64,000 nt of DNA, taken from positions 106,508 through 170,507 of the forward strand of contig NZ_MIES01000020.1 in NCBI RefSeq assembly GCF_003054965.1. The letters run 5' to 3'. Below the pieces are notes generated by a model. That model had not been told where the DNA came from. It saw only the letters and a program-made list of their open reading frames with translations, and did no database searches. Positions 8,152-16,987 of this stretch are shown one piece after another (the first letter of the stretch is position 1; every line of letters starts with the position of its first letter). The position numbers and the translations under genes are program-made. This stretch comes from Saccharospirillum sp. MSK14-1. Lineage in GTDB: Bacteria; Pseudomonadota; Gammaproteobacteria; Pseudomonadales; Natronospirillaceae.

Positions 8152-8913
8152 TCAATCCGGGTCGAACTGCGCGGCCCAGACGGCGAGGTCTTTGGCCACC
8201 GTTTTACCGTGTTCGCCGAGAAACTTTAAAAACCGCGGCGCATTGGCCGTGACGATACGGGTCTGCGGGAAACCCAAGGCTTCAGCCTGGGCAATGGCCT
8301 GATCGAACTCACCGACGGTGAAGGCCACGTGCGAATCGGACCCGAAAGAAACTTTCCAGTCGAGCCGGTCGATCATCTCCAGAATGTGACGGCAATGCGG
8401 CTCACTGCCGATGCGCGAATGGGTGAACGAGGAGTTATTGATTTCCAGCAGCACGTTGTTGTCTTTGGCGGCGCGAATCACTTCTTCCACATCAATCGGA
8501 TAATTCGGGTTGCCCGGGTGACCGATGATCTGGCAATGGCCACTGGCAATCGTATTCACCATGGCTCGGGTGTTGGTCGCTTCGTCGGACGGTGTGAACA
8601 CCGGTTCGTGGAAACTGGCGATGGCGAAATCGAGAAAGCCGTGCAGCTTGTCGGGAATATCGACGCCGCCGTCAGGCTCAAGAATGTTGGCTTCAATGCC
8701 ACGCAGCATGGCGACGTTTTCAACCACACGCGGAATCACCTTCATATTGCCAAAGTGCCAGTAATGAGCGCCGTCGGGCATGGTCGGGGCGTGATCGGTG
8801 ATGCTGAACAGTTGCAGGCCTTTTTCCCGGGCGATGCGGAAGTAATCGTGCACGGTGCTGTAGGCGTGATCGGACGCGACGGTGTGGGCGTGGGTGTCGG
8901 TGAGTATGCGCAT
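8152..8913 (-). CDS. ycdX: PHP-domain phosphatase, YcdX family
   Basis: About 253 residues of polymerase-and-histidinol-phosphatase (PHP) fold match E. coli YcdX along the length. Metal-ligand histidines and acidic residues appear in order: TDTHAHTVASDHAYST, SITDHAPTMPDG, GIEANI, ASFHEPVF, IIGHPGNPNYPIDV, LEINNSSF and FGSDSH. These coordinate a trinuclear metal centre that hydrolyses phosphate esters; the physiological substrate is not settled. I chose the ATG at 8913 because AGGA lies about seven bases upstream and the protein then starts like its homologues; 8919 is an alternative. Cytoplasmic. Confidence 0.92.
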   Translation of the reverse strand: MRILTDTHAHTVASDHAYSTVHDYFRIAREKGLQLFSITDHAPTMPDGAHYWHFGNMKVIPRVVENVAMLRGIEANILEPDGGVDIPDKLHGFLDFAIASFHEPVFTPSDEATNTRAMVNTIASGHCQIIGHPGNPNYPIDVEEVIRAAKDNNVLLEINNSSFTHSRIGSEPHCRHILEMIDRLDWKVSFGSDSHVAFTVGEFDQAIAQAEALGFPQTRIVTANAPRFLKFLGEHGKTVAKDLAVWAAQFDPD

Positions 8914-8974
8914 GGACATTCCTGAAGCGATGCAAAACACCAGCCTACCACAGCGCGATGACAGGCTGGTGTCG

Positions 8975-9541
8975 TCAGTCGTGGCGCAACGCCCGGATAC
9001 GCGCGGTGGTTTCCTGCAGAATCTGAGTCACTTCGCGTTGGCCGGCGGCGTCCAGATCGAGGCATTCGCGCAGCGCGGCTTTTAAATCCTGGCGCGCCGC
9101 TAATTGCTCATACGCCAGCGGCAGGCCCGATTCATCGGAATCCACGGCCTGGCTGATGGAGGCGCGCAGCTTGCGATACTTGCGCCCGGTCGATTCCAGC
9201 CGCCAGCGTACCCGCTCAGCGGCTTCGCTGTGTTCGGCCAGCAAGGCCCGGCCCCGGTCGCTGATGCGATGGTGTTTGCGCCGTCCTTCGCGCAGCAATT
9301 CCACCGCACCCTGCTCAACCAATTCGGCCAGACGCGGATACATCATCCCTGGGCTCGGCCGGTAGAAACCGGCGGTCAGGCGTTCAATGCGATCGGCCAG
9401 TTCAGTGCCGTAACTTTCCTGCTCACTGAGCAACACCAGGATCAACAGCCGCAGATCGGTGGCGCTGAGCTTGCGCGTCGCCGGCATCCCCGCGGCCAGA
9501 TAGCCGCCGTCGGTGGTCGGGTTGGTGGTGGGCGAAACCAA
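8975..9541 (-). CDS. PadR-family transcriptional regulator
   Basis: This 188-residue protein has a PadR winged helix (ATDLRLLILVLLSEQESYGTELADRIERL, FYRPSPGMMYPRLAELVEQG, KHHRISDRGRALL) followed by a C-terminal helical dimerisation region. The likely start is TTG at 9541, with AAGGA nine bases upstream; a later ATG would cut the unstructured N-terminus only. It is the last gene of the iron-uptake operon, behind a hairpin at 9602-9617. PadR proteins usually repress transport or stress genes, so it may tune this operon or a partner locus. Confidence 0.88.
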   Translation of the reverse strand: MVSPTTNPTTDGGYLAAGMPATRKLSATDLRLLILVLLSEQESYGTELADRIERLTAGFYRPSPGMMYPRLAELVEQGAVELLREGRRKHHRISDRGRALLAEHSEAAERVRWRLESTGRKYRKLRASISQAVDSDESGLPLAYEQLAARQDLKAALRECLDLDAAGQREVTQILQETTARIRALRHD

Positions 9542-9601
9542 TGATGTATTTCCTTAAACAGAACGAAAGTGGGCACTCACTCAGCACGCAGACTAAGTGA
9601 A

Positions 9602-9617
9602 TGCCCCCAAGGGGGCA
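9602..9617. terminator. Hairpin between TonB receptor gene and padR-like gene
   Basis: TGCCCCCAAGGGGGCA is a perfect seven-base-pair stem with a two-base loop, placed between the receptor stop codon and the PadR start. It has no T-run on either strand, so it is more likely an attenuating or mRNA-stabilising hairpin than a full intrinsic terminator. Confidence 0.45.
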
Positions 9618-9622
9618 ACGCC

Positions 9623-11581
9623 TTAGAAGGCGATGTCGATGCCCAGATTCAAGCGCCGACCATCCAACACCCGGCCGTGATCTTCGGCGTTGATGTCGGC
9701 GTCGAGCAGGTTATAAACGCCACCGCGCAAGGCGACCGTCGGGCGCAGACGATAATGCACACCGGCGTCGACCAGGGTGTAACCCTCGAACGCTTCACTC
9801 AGCCCGCCTTTCGCCTGCACCTGCTCGGCCTCGCCCTGATAGCGGGCATTGCCCCACAGCCGGGTGTTGTCGGTCGCCTGCCAGTTCAGGTCCAGGTTAG
9901 CGCGATGACGCGGCTGATCGTTCAGGGCATTGCCGGCGTTGTCACCGGATTCCTGTTCGCTGTCGGTGAAGGTGTAACCGGCTTGCAGGTCCAGGCCGGC
10001 GAACAGCGGCGTGTCGAGCGTCAGCTCCACACCGCGAATCCAGGCTTCATCAACGTTCTGATATTCGAAGATTTTTTCGTAGTCATAACCCTGATAAACA
10101 CAGCTGCCATCCGGGCCGGTGACGCGGTCACAGATCAGCGGTTTTTCGATCTTGTCGCTGTAGTCGGTGTAAAACAGTGTCACCCCGGCAATAGCCCCGT
10201 TACGACCGCTCCAGTAAGTCGCCAGTTCATAGCTGAGGCTGCTTTCAGCGTTCAGATCGGAGTTACCGATGTCCGCCCCATCAACGGAGCCGCCACCGCC
10301 GCCTTCCACCCAGTCGGAATCGCCCTGTTTCAGATCGGGCGTGCGATAGCCGGCGCTGACACCGCCTTTGAAGGTCAGCCGTTCGGTGGCTTCAAACACG
10401 GCGTAGCCGCGTGGCACCAGTTCGCCGCCGTAGTTTTCATCCTGCACCCAGCGCGCACCCGCGGTCAGTGACAGACGGTCGGTCATCAGCCATTCGTCTT
10501 CCATAAAGGCTGCCGCGTCCCAGCGTTCCAGTTCGGCCTTGCCGATGGCGCGCTCGGGGTTGTCGGTCTGTTGCAGTCGGTATTGACCGCCCAGCGTCAG
10601 CAGATGCGCACCCAGCGGCACCAAGGTCGAGCTGTTCACGGTGGTGCGACGATAGCTGGCATTTTGCGTCTGGTTATCGAGTTCAGCGTTCTGCACGTAG
10701 CTGCGTGTGCGCAGGCCACCGGCCCAGTTCAGTTCGTGGTTCAGTGACTGATAAAGACGCTGGGTTTGCAGTTCCCGGTCGGAACCGCTGAGCTCCGCAT
10801 GGGCAAAAGTATCCTGGGTTGCGACGCCCGCTTCGATGCCCAGACTCTGACGTTCGCTGATGGTCCAGTCCAGCGCCGCACTTAGGTCGCGGCGCTGGAA
10901 TTCGGCGTAGCCGCCGTCGATGGCGTCTTCGTCGCGGTTAAAGAAACCGCCTCGAATCGTTGCGGCCAGGCGATCTTCCAACAAGGGGCCGCTCATCTGG
11001 AATTGCGCCTGGTGGCGGTCACCGGCGTCATCGTTTTGCTGAGACATGCGATCGAGCGAGACGCTGCCGGACCACTGTTCCGGTGTCGGTTTGGTGATGA
11101 TGTTGACCACGCCACCCAGCGCCGCCGAACCGTACAGCGACGACATCGGGCCGCGAATCACTTCAATGCGTTCGATGGCGCTGACCGGCGGCAACCAGCC
11201 AAACTCGGCGCCGGAACCGAAGCCGTTGTAGTAACCCTGTTGCGAGCCCTGAGGCACGCCATCGACCAGAATCAGGGTGTATTGCGGGTCGAGACCGCGA
11301 ATGGAGATTTCGCCGGTGCCGCCCTTGCCGGTCGAACCTTCCGGCACATAGAGACCGGGCACCGAGCGAATGGCTTCGGAAATGTCGCGATAGGACCCTT
11401 GTTCGAGTTCTTCGCGCGTGATGACCGAAATACTGGCTGGTGCCACCACGCTGTCTTTGGCTTCGCCCGAGGCACTGGCCGTTACCGTGACCGGAGCCAG
11501 GGAATTGTCTTCTGCGACCGCCAGGCCGGACAGCGCTATCGCCGCCGTCAGCGCCAGGCGTTTGTATCGTACGATATTCAT
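9623..11581 (-). CDS. TonB-dependent outer-membrane receptor (iron/heme/siderophore type)
   Basis: This 652-residue receptor has a signal peptide (about residues 1-23), a TonB-box-like APVTVTAS, a plug domain (PASISVITREELEQ, SIRGLDPQYTLILVDGVPQG, IEVIRGPMSSLYGSAALGGVVNIITK) and a beta-barrel ending in aromatic phenylalanine (GIDIAF). It imports a large ligand across the outer membrane using TonB energy. Immediately upstream in the same direction are an iron-type ABC importer and an O-methyltransferase, so a heme or siderophore ligand is expected. No FRAP/NPNL heme-receptor motif was noticed, so the ligand is left open. AAGGAG lies eight bases before the ATG. Confidence 0.92.
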   Translation of the reverse strand: MNIVRYKRLALTAAIALSGLAVAEDNSLAPVTVTASASGEAKDSVVAPASISVITREELEQGSYRDISEAIRSVPGLYVPEGSTGKGGTGEISIRGLDPQYTLILVDGVPQGSQQGYYNGFGSGAEFGWLPPVSAIERIEVIRGPMSSLYGSAALGGVVNIITKPTPEQWSGSVSLDRMSQQNDDAGDRHQAQFQMSGPLLEDRLAATIRGGFFNRDEDAIDGGYAEFQRRDLSAALDWTISERQSLGIEAGVATQDTFAHAELSGSDRELQTQRLYQSLNHELNWAGGLRTRSYVQNAELDNQTQNASYRRTTVNSSTLVPLGAHLLTLGGQYRLQQTDNPERAIGKAELERWDAAAFMEDEWLMTDRLSLTAGARWVQDENYGGELVPRGYAVFEATERLTFKGGVSAGYRTPDLKQGDSDWVEGGGGGSVDGADIGNSDLNAESSLSYELATYWSGRNGAIAGVTLFYTDYSDKIEKPLICDRVTGPDGSCVYQGYDYEKIFEYQNVDEAWIRGVELTLDTPLFAGLDLQAGYTFTDSEQESGDNAGNALNDQPRHRANLDLNWQATDNTRLWGNARYQGEAEQVQAKGGLSEAFEGYTLVDAGVHYRLRPTVALRGGVYNLLDADINAEDHGRVLDGRRLNLGIDIAF

Positions 11582-11625
11582 AATGCAAAACTCCTTACGG
11601 AATCTGGGTTGAAAAGGTTGGGAAT

Positions 11626-12285
11626 TCAGTCGCGGCGATAACGGCTGATGCTGATTTCGCCTTTACCAAGCCGGACAACACGGCTGGTATAACGCTCCGG
11701 TTGCGCCAGGATGCGGCTGCGGAAGTTTTCCGGGTCGTCATCGAAATGGTCGAGGTTGTCGGCGACGATCACGGCGCCGTCGATCAGTTGCGGCCGCAGC
11801 AATTCCAGCACCGGCCAATAAAGGCTTTTGTCGCCGTCGAGAAACACCAGGTCCACGGCGTCAGGAACGTCCGCAAGGGTTTCGAGCGCATCCCCCAGAC
11901 GGATTTCAACACGATGCGCCAAACCGGCGTCTTCGAGGTTGCTCAAGGCGTGATCGCGTTTGTTTTCATAGTATTCGCTGCCGATCACCCGGCCATCGTT
12001 CTCTTCCGCTGCGGCCGCCAGGTAGAGAGTGGAAATGCCGAAGGACGAACCGAATTCAACGATGTTTCGGGCGCCGGCGGTCCGCGCCAGCATATACAGC
12101 AAAGCGCCCTCACCCGGACCGACGGCCAGGTAACGGTGCTGGAAAAACTCGGCCTCGCGGAAGTCCCGGCGTACCCGGGGTGCCGGGGCCGATGAGGCGG
12201 CCGCCCGCGCGGTGCGCTGGGCTTGGGCGGCCTGATGTTCGCGGTCTAATACCGCGCGTACGCTGGGTTGATCCAGGGTGTCCAT
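11626..12285 (-). CDS. O-methyltransferase, class I SAM-dependent
   Basis: This 219-residue cytoplasmic protein has the SAM-binding motif I (NIVEFGSSFGISTLYLA), the acidic ribose-binding region (IGSEYYENKRDHAL) and VFLDGDKSLYWPVLELL with DGAVIVADNLD, as in caffeoyl-CoA/catechol-type O-methyltransferases. It sits between the ABC ATPase and TonB receptor genes with AAGGAG five bases before the ATG, firmly inside the uptake operon. Methyltransferases are not standard members of heme importer operons; modification of a catechol ligand or of a siderophore breakdown product is possible but unproven. Confidence 0.85.
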   Translation of the reverse strand: MDTLDQPSVRAVLDREHQAAQAQRTARAAASSAPAPRVRRDFREAEFFQHRYLAVGPGEGALLYMLARTAGARNIVEFGSSFGISTLYLAAAAEENDGRVIGSEYYENKRDHALSNLEDAGLAHRVEIRLGDALETLADVPDAVDLVFLDGDKSLYWPVLELLRPQLIDGAVIVADNLDHFDDDPENFRSRILAQPERYTSRVVRLGKGEISISRYRRD

Positions 12286-12294
12286 CTCGTCTCC

Positions 12295-13050
12295 TTAAGG
12301 GGCGGTTACAACCACCGGGCAGCCGCGTTCGGGGTGCGTCATCACCGCCACGCGCTGCCGATAAACGGTTTCCAGGCGCTGGCTTTCCAGCACCTCCCAG
12401 GGCGTGCCTTCGGCGACCAGACGGCCGTTCTCCAGCAACGCCAGACGGTCGGCATGCGCCGCCGCCAGGTTCAGATCGTGCATCACCGCCACCACACAAT
12501 GGCCTTGGCGGGCCCAGGCCGCAGAGCGCTGCAACAGTTGCTCCTGATGCCGTAAATCGAGTGCGGCGGTAGGTTCGTCGAGCAGCACAATGGGCGTTTG
12601 CTGAACGCGGATGCGGGCAAAGGTGGTGCGCGCCTGTTCGCCGCCGGACAGCGTCATGGCGTTGCGGTCGGCGAGATCGGTGATTTCCACCTGGGCCATG
12701 GCGTCAGCCACGCGTTGTTCGTCTTCATCCGGCGGCAGGTCGCGCAGCGCATGGCCCATATGCACGACATCGCGCACCCGATAAGCGAAATGCAGCATGC
12801 TGTCCTGCGGCATCACCGCGCGGCGCGCAGCCAGTTCACGCGCCGACAGCCGGGTCGGTTCGACGTCATCGAGCAGCACCCGACCGGCGCTGGGTACGCG
12901 GTCGCCGGCCATCAGACTCAGCAGCGTGGATTTACCGGCACCGTTGGGGCCGATCAGTGCGGTGACCGATCCGGCCGGGCAGTCCAGACTGACGTTGTCG
13001 AGCAAACGGCGGCCATCGATGTCGAGCGATACCTGTTCCAAGCGCAGCAT
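12295..13050 (-). CDS. hmuV: Heme/iron-chelate ABC transporter ATP-binding protein, HmuV-like
   Basis: This is a 251-residue ABC ATPase: Walker A LIGPNGAGKSTLL, Q-loop VMPQDS, signature TLSGGEQART, Walker B PIVLLDEPTAALDL and H-loop VVAVMHDLN. The FecE/HmuV subgroup powers uptake of heme or Fe-siderophores across the inner membrane. GGAGG is eight bases before the ATG at 13050; a GTG six bases earlier is too close to it. The start lies two bases after the permease stop. It is the third gene of the operon led by the binding protein. Confidence 0.9.
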   Translation of the reverse strand: MLRLEQVSLDIDGRRLLDNVSLDCPAGSVTALIGPNGAGKSTLLSLMAGDRVPSAGRVLLDDVEPTRLSARELAARRAVMPQDSMLHFAYRVRDVVHMGHALRDLPPDEDEQRVADAMAQVEITDLADRNAMTLSGGEQARTTFARIRVQQTPIVLLDEPTAALDLRHQEQLLQRSAAWARQGHCVVAVMHDLNLAAAHADRLALLENGRLVAEGTPWEVLESQRLETVYRQRVAVMTHPERGCPVVVTAP

Positions 13051-13052
13051 GA

Positions 13053-14099
13053 TCACAGCCTCCCCGCCCGGCCCTGGCGCGCAATCAGCCAGAGGAAAAA
13101 GGGGCCACCGATGGTGGCCGTCAAAATGCCGATGGGAATCTCATTCGGCGGATCCAGTGAGCGGGCGCCCAGGTCGGCCAGCATCAGCAGCAAGCCACCG
13201 CCGAGCGCCGATAACGGCAGCAGATGACGATGGCCGGGGCCGACCAGCGTGCGAATCAAATGCGGAATCACCAGACCGACAAAACCGATGGTGCCGGTAA
13301 AGGCGACGGCGGCAGCGGTGAGCAACGCGGTCAGCGCAATCAAGCCAAGGCGCAGGCGTGGCACATCGACACCGGCGTGTTGCGCCTGACGCTCGCCCAA
13401 TGCCAGCAAATCGAGCTGCACCGCCTGACGCCGCAGCAGCCAGACACCGATTACGACGATGGGCGCGATGGTCATCACCGGCACCCAGTGCACGCTGCCC
13501 AGCGAGCCCATCGACCAGAACATCAGTTGCTCCAGCTGTTCGACGCTGGCCAGGTAAGTCAGATACCCGGTCACCGCGCCGCAGACGGCATTGATGGCGA
13601 TACCGATCAACAACAGCCGGGCGTTATCACCCGGATGGCTGGACGGCCGCGCCAGCAAGTAAATCAGCCAGGTGGTAGCAAAACCGCTAACAAAGGCACC
13701 CGCCGGCAAGGTCCAGGAACCCAGGGTATTGATCTGCAAGACGATGATGGCCACCGCACCCAGAGAGGCCCCGGAACTGACGCCGACAATGCCCGGGTCG
13801 GCCAGCGGATTGCCAAACAAACCCTGCATGGCAGCACCGGCAGTGGCGAGGGCCGCACCGACCAACAACGCCATGACGGCGCGCGGCAAGCGCAGCTCCC
13901 AGACGACAGCCTGAGCGACCACATCCGAACCCGAATCCTGCCAGGGTGCCAGCAATGCCGAGCCGACTTGCGCCAGCGACAGGGGCACCACGCCAACGGC
14001 CACAGTAATGCCCAGCGCCAACACAATCAGCAGCCCAAACAGCGCATAGGCCAGGGGTGACAGGCCAGTGCGACGCATCAAACCAAGCGCCAGTGTCAT
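13053..14099 (-). CDS. hmuU: FecCD/BtuC-family iron-chelate permease, HmuU-like
   Basis: This 348-residue inner-membrane protein is expected to have ten transmembrane segments. FecCD-family marks are LRLPRAVMALLVGAALATAG, MQGLFGNPLADPGIVGVSSGA, and the cytoplasmic coupling region GFVGLVIPHLIRTLVGPGH, followed by GARSLDPPNEIPIGILTATIGGPFF. It forms the homodimeric pore for heme, B12 or Fe-siderophore uptake. Its start overlaps the binding-protein stop (ATGA). Confidence 0.93.
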   Translation of the reverse strand: MTLALGLMRRTGLSPLAYALFGLLIVLALGITVAVGVVPLSLAQVGSALLAPWQDSGSDVVAQAVVWELRLPRAVMALLVGAALATAGAAMQGLFGNPLADPGIVGVSSGASLGAVAIIVLQINTLGSWTLPAGAFVSGFATTWLIYLLARPSSHPGDNARLLLIGIAINAVCGAVTGYLTYLASVEQLEQLMFWSMGSLGSVHWVPVMTIAPIVVIGVWLLRRQAVQLDLLALGERQAQHAGVDVPRLRLGLIALTALLTAAAVAFTGTIGFVGLVIPHLIRTLVGPGHRHLLPLSALGGGLLLMLADLGARSLDPPNEIPIGILTATIGGPFFLWLIARQGRAGRL

Positions 14100-14980
14100 T
14101 GTCCGGCCTCAGTCACAGCCGTCGGATAGAGCGCGCGCGCCAGCGCCAAAGTGGCCTCACCGGAGCTGTCGGCGTCGAACTTGATGGCGGCGTGATCGAG
14201 CACCACCAGGCGCTGATTCAGCGCCGCCGGGGTGTAGGCCAAGCCAGGCACCCGCTCAAAGACGCCATCGCGGCCGCCCAGCGCCGGCAACTCCAGATTG
14301 GAAACCACCACCACCTCAGGTGCCATCTGGATAACACCCTCGGCACTGAGCGACTGATATCGTTCCAGCCCGGCCTCGGCGCCGACATTAATTCCTCCGG
14401 CGCGCTCGATCAGGCCATGCGCTGAGGTGCCGGCACCCGCGCCCGTCACGCTGCCGCTGGAACCGGCGCCGCCACTGGAAACATGCAGCACTCGCAGGGG
14501 TTCACGTTCAGCAACACGCGCTTCGGCCTGGGCATAATCCAGCAGAATGCTGTCAATCAATGGCTGGGCCTGGGACTCCGTAGCGGTCAGTTCTGCCAGC
14601 CGCTGGATGCGCTCAATCGCCGGCAAAGTCCGTTCAATCACCACCGTTGGAATATTCAGACGTTGGGCATGTTGCTGCAGATCGGCTTCGCGCGCAGGGT
14701 TGCTGATAATGAGCCAGTCCGGACGCAGGGCGATCAGACTTTCGGCAGAAACCGTCCGATGAAAACGCTCCGCCTGCAGCAGGCGACCTTCAAGCGTTGG
14801 GTCCAAGGGCGCCAGCACCACCTGATCGGCCACACCGAGCGCATCCAGAATGCTGGCATGACCCGCATCCAACACCACCAAACGATCGGCCAGCACGGCA
14901 CTGCCCGAGCAGACGGCCAGCAACGCCAAAGCCGCCCATCGACGAGCAAGCTGCCGGCTACTGTGGCTAAGACTGAACAT
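14096..14980 (-). CDS. hmuT: Periplasmic heme/iron-chelate binding protein, HmuT-like
   Basis: About 294 residues with a Sec signal peptide (MFSLSHSSRQLARRWAALAL to SAVLA) and a class III TroA/FecB-type binding fold. GTSAHGLIERAGGINVG and LSAEGVIQMAPEVVVVSN are characteristic of heme-binding HmuT proteins. The late LLGFGPR-like segment usual in HmuT is replaced here by an acidic stretch (IKFDADSSGEAT), so a ligand other than heme is possible. AGGAG lies five bases before the ATG at 14980. The gene heads a six-gene operon behind the Fur-box-like site at 15025-15043. Confidence 0.83.
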   Translation of the reverse strand: MFSLSHSSRQLARRWAALALLAVCSGSAVLADRLVVLDAGHASILDALGVADQVVLAPLDPTLEGRLLQAERFHRTVSAESLIALRPDWLIISNPAREADLQQHAQRLNIPTVVIERTLPAIERIQRLAELTATESQAQPLIDSILLDYAQAEARVAEREPLRVLHVSSGGAGSSGSVTGAGAGTSAHGLIERAGGINVGAEAGLERYQSLSAEGVIQMAPEVVVVSNLELPALGGRDGVFERVPGLAYTPAALNQRLVVLDHAAIKFDADSSGEATLALARALYPTAVTEAGQ

Positions 14981-15024
14981 GAAGGCTCCTGTCATTGATC
15001 TTGAGTTATTTATCTTACGATAAA

Positions 15025-15043
15025 TTAAATGATAATTACTATC
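15025..15043. promoter_or_regulatory. Fur-box-like operator upstream of iron-uptake operon
   Basis: TTAAATGATAATTACTATC matches the 19-base Fur consensus GATAATGATAATCATTATC at 14 positions, including the central ATGATAAT. It lies 45 bp before the HmuT start codon, in an A+T-rich promoter region. Iron-Fur repression of the downstream uptake operon is the expected function. Confidence 0.72.
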
Positions 15044-15269
15044 AACAAGATTGGCATTAACCACCTCTTACCCGTGGTTAGACGTAGCAAGATGTAACCA
15101 AAGGTCTACTTGACCGTTTTTTGGTCTAAATTAACCATCAACTGGCCCTATTGCTGACGTTCTGACCAAAAAACAAACAAAAATACAATCAACCAGTGGT
15201 CGATGGGTGTCACTTCTGTCCACCTCACTCATACTCCAGAAAACAACAAAATAAATGGAGATCTTTAGC

Positions 15270-16940
15270 ATGAAGCTGTCACTCAGAGCTTTGTTGTACG
15301 GTATTGCGGTATTGCCGGTTGTCGCTTTGGCGATAGCAGGCATGGGCACTCAATACCTGGGTAATAAAACGCTGCAGGAGCACACCGCAGAGCACATCCA
15401 CAACGCCGTTATTGATATTGAAAGCCAGCGGCTGAAAACCATCATGGATTCGGTCGAAGGCCTGCTCCAACCCTACCTCGAACAGCCCGGTTTGCGTGGC
15501 CGCGACGCGGCGATGGAAATGCTCGGCAACTACAGCTTTGACGAGGGTGACGGCTATATTTTTGGCTACGATGGCGAAGGCGTTCGTCTGCTGCACCCCG
15601 GTGGTGGTATTGGTAATAACTACTACAACCTCCAGGACGACAACGGCACTTACCTGATTAAAGGTCTGATCGACGCGGCCAAAGCCGGAACCGGCTATTT
15701 CACCTACTTGTTCCCGCGTCCGGGCGGGGACATTGCCGAACCCAAATACTCGTACGCCATCTGGGTTGAGCAGTGGAATCTGATGCTCGGCACCGGCTTT
15801 TACATCGACTCGGCCGAATCACTGACCGGCGCCATTCGTGGCACCATTGTCGATGAAGGCCGGGACATGATGTCGACCTCCGCCATTGTGATGGGCGTGG
15901 GCACTTTGTTGATTCTGGGGCTGATCACCCTATTGGTTCGCGGCATTTACCGAGCGCTCGACGCCCTCGGTGGCGCCGTTAAACGACTGGCATCGGGCCA
16001 GGGTGACTTAACCACCGAACTGCCGCGCAGTGGCATCGATGTATTCAACGAACTGGCGCAGGATTTCAACACCTTCCTCGGTCAATTACGCAACGACATT
16101 CGTCAGTTGAATCAGGACGTGAGCACCATCAGCCAGGTCTCTGATCAAGGCACCGAATCGGCAACATTGATGGCGCGTGAAAGTAACGACCAGGCTGAAT
16201 CGGTGTACTCCAACGCCACCGCGGTTGAAGAGCTGGCGGCCACCGCTGCCGACATTGCCAACCACTCGGAAGAAACCCGCAGCCGTTCGGAAACCGCACA
16301 GGAACAAATGCAGGGCATCAACGAACAGTCGGTAGCGACCCAGGCCACCTTGGGTGAACTGGATGCGCTGTCGCAGTCGGTGGAAGAATCCATCAACGGT
16401 CTGGACCAGGAAATTCAAAGCATTTCGCGCACCTTGGATGAGATCAACGGCATTTCTGAGCAGACCAATTTGCTGGCGTTAAACGCGGCCATTGAAGCGG
16501 CTCGTGCGGGCGAACACGGTCGGGGTTTCTCGGTTGTCGCCGACGAAGTTCGTCAGCTGGCGCAACGCACGCAAACCAGCACCGACGACGTCAGCACCAT
16601 TCTGGAACGGCTCAATAGCATGGCGAAAGAGACCGTCGAGAAGATGCAGTTGTCGCGCACGCAGCGCGAGGAAACCCTGGCGGCCATGGCGCGCATTGAA
16701 AACATGGTGACCGACGCCAGCGAGCAGATGAATGCACTGGTCGAAATGAACCATCAGATTGCCACCAGCGCAACGGAACAGTCATCGGTCACAACCGAGA
16801 TGTCCGCCCGCACCGCCATGGTGGCCGAAGCGTCTGAGAAGGTGAAAGCCAAAGCCACCGAAGTGCAGGATGTGATGAGCCAATTGAAAACCGTGGCGAC
16901 CCGCATCGATCAAATCGCCCGGAAATTCCAGGTCGATTAA
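15270..16940 (+). CDS. Methyl-accepting chemotaxis protein with periplasmic single Cache domain
   Basis: This 556-residue chemoreceptor has an N-terminal transmembrane helix, a periplasmic sCache_2-type domain (about 35-185; [19 protein letters not shown] and [19 protein letters not shown]), a second transmembrane helix (about 205-230), a HAMP domain and a signalling hairpin whose tip is [19 protein letters not shown]. Small carboxylates are common sCache_2 ligands, but the ligand here is unknown. I chose the ATG at 15270 because GGAG lies nine bases upstream; an ATG at 15255 has no such site. The gene stands alone and ends at a bidirectional terminator. Confidence 0.93.
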   Translation: MKLSLRALLYGIAVLPVVALAIAGMGTQYLGNKTLQEHTAEHIHNAVIDIESQRLKTIMDSVEGLLQPYLEQPGLRGRDAAMEMLGNYSFDEGDGYIFGYDGEGVRLLHPGGGIGNNYYNLQDDNGTYLIKGLIDAAKAGTGYFTYLFPRPGGDIAEPKYSYAIWVEQWNLMLGTGFYIDSAESLTGAIRGTIVDEGRDMMSTSAIVMGVGTLLILGLITLLVRGIYRALDALGGAVKRLASGQGDLTTELPRSGIDVFNELAQDFNTFLGQLRNDIRQLNQDVSTISQVSDQGTESATLMARESNDQAESVYSNATAVEELAATAADIANHSEETRSRSETAQEQMQGINEQSVATQATLGELDALSQSVEESINGLDQEIQSISRTLDEINGISEQTNLLALNAAIEAARAGEHGRGFSVVADEVRQLAQRTQTSTDDVSTILERLNSMAKETVEKMQLSRTQREETLAAMARIENMVTDASEQMNALVEMNHQIATSATEQSSVTTEMSARTAMVAEASEKVKAKATEVQDVMSQLKTVATRIDQIARKFQVD

Positions 16941-16944
16941 ACGC

Positions 16945-16983
16945 AAAAACGCCATCCCGACGCCCTGCCGGGATGGCGTTTTA
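16945..16983. terminator. Bidirectional intrinsic terminator
   Basis: AAAACGCCATCCCG pairs with CGGGATGGCGTTTT around a short loop, giving a long G+C-rich stem with A- and T-runs at the two ends. It sits between the convergent chemoreceptor and SPFH-protein genes and can end both transcripts. Confidence 0.9.
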
Positions 16984-16987
16984 TGGC

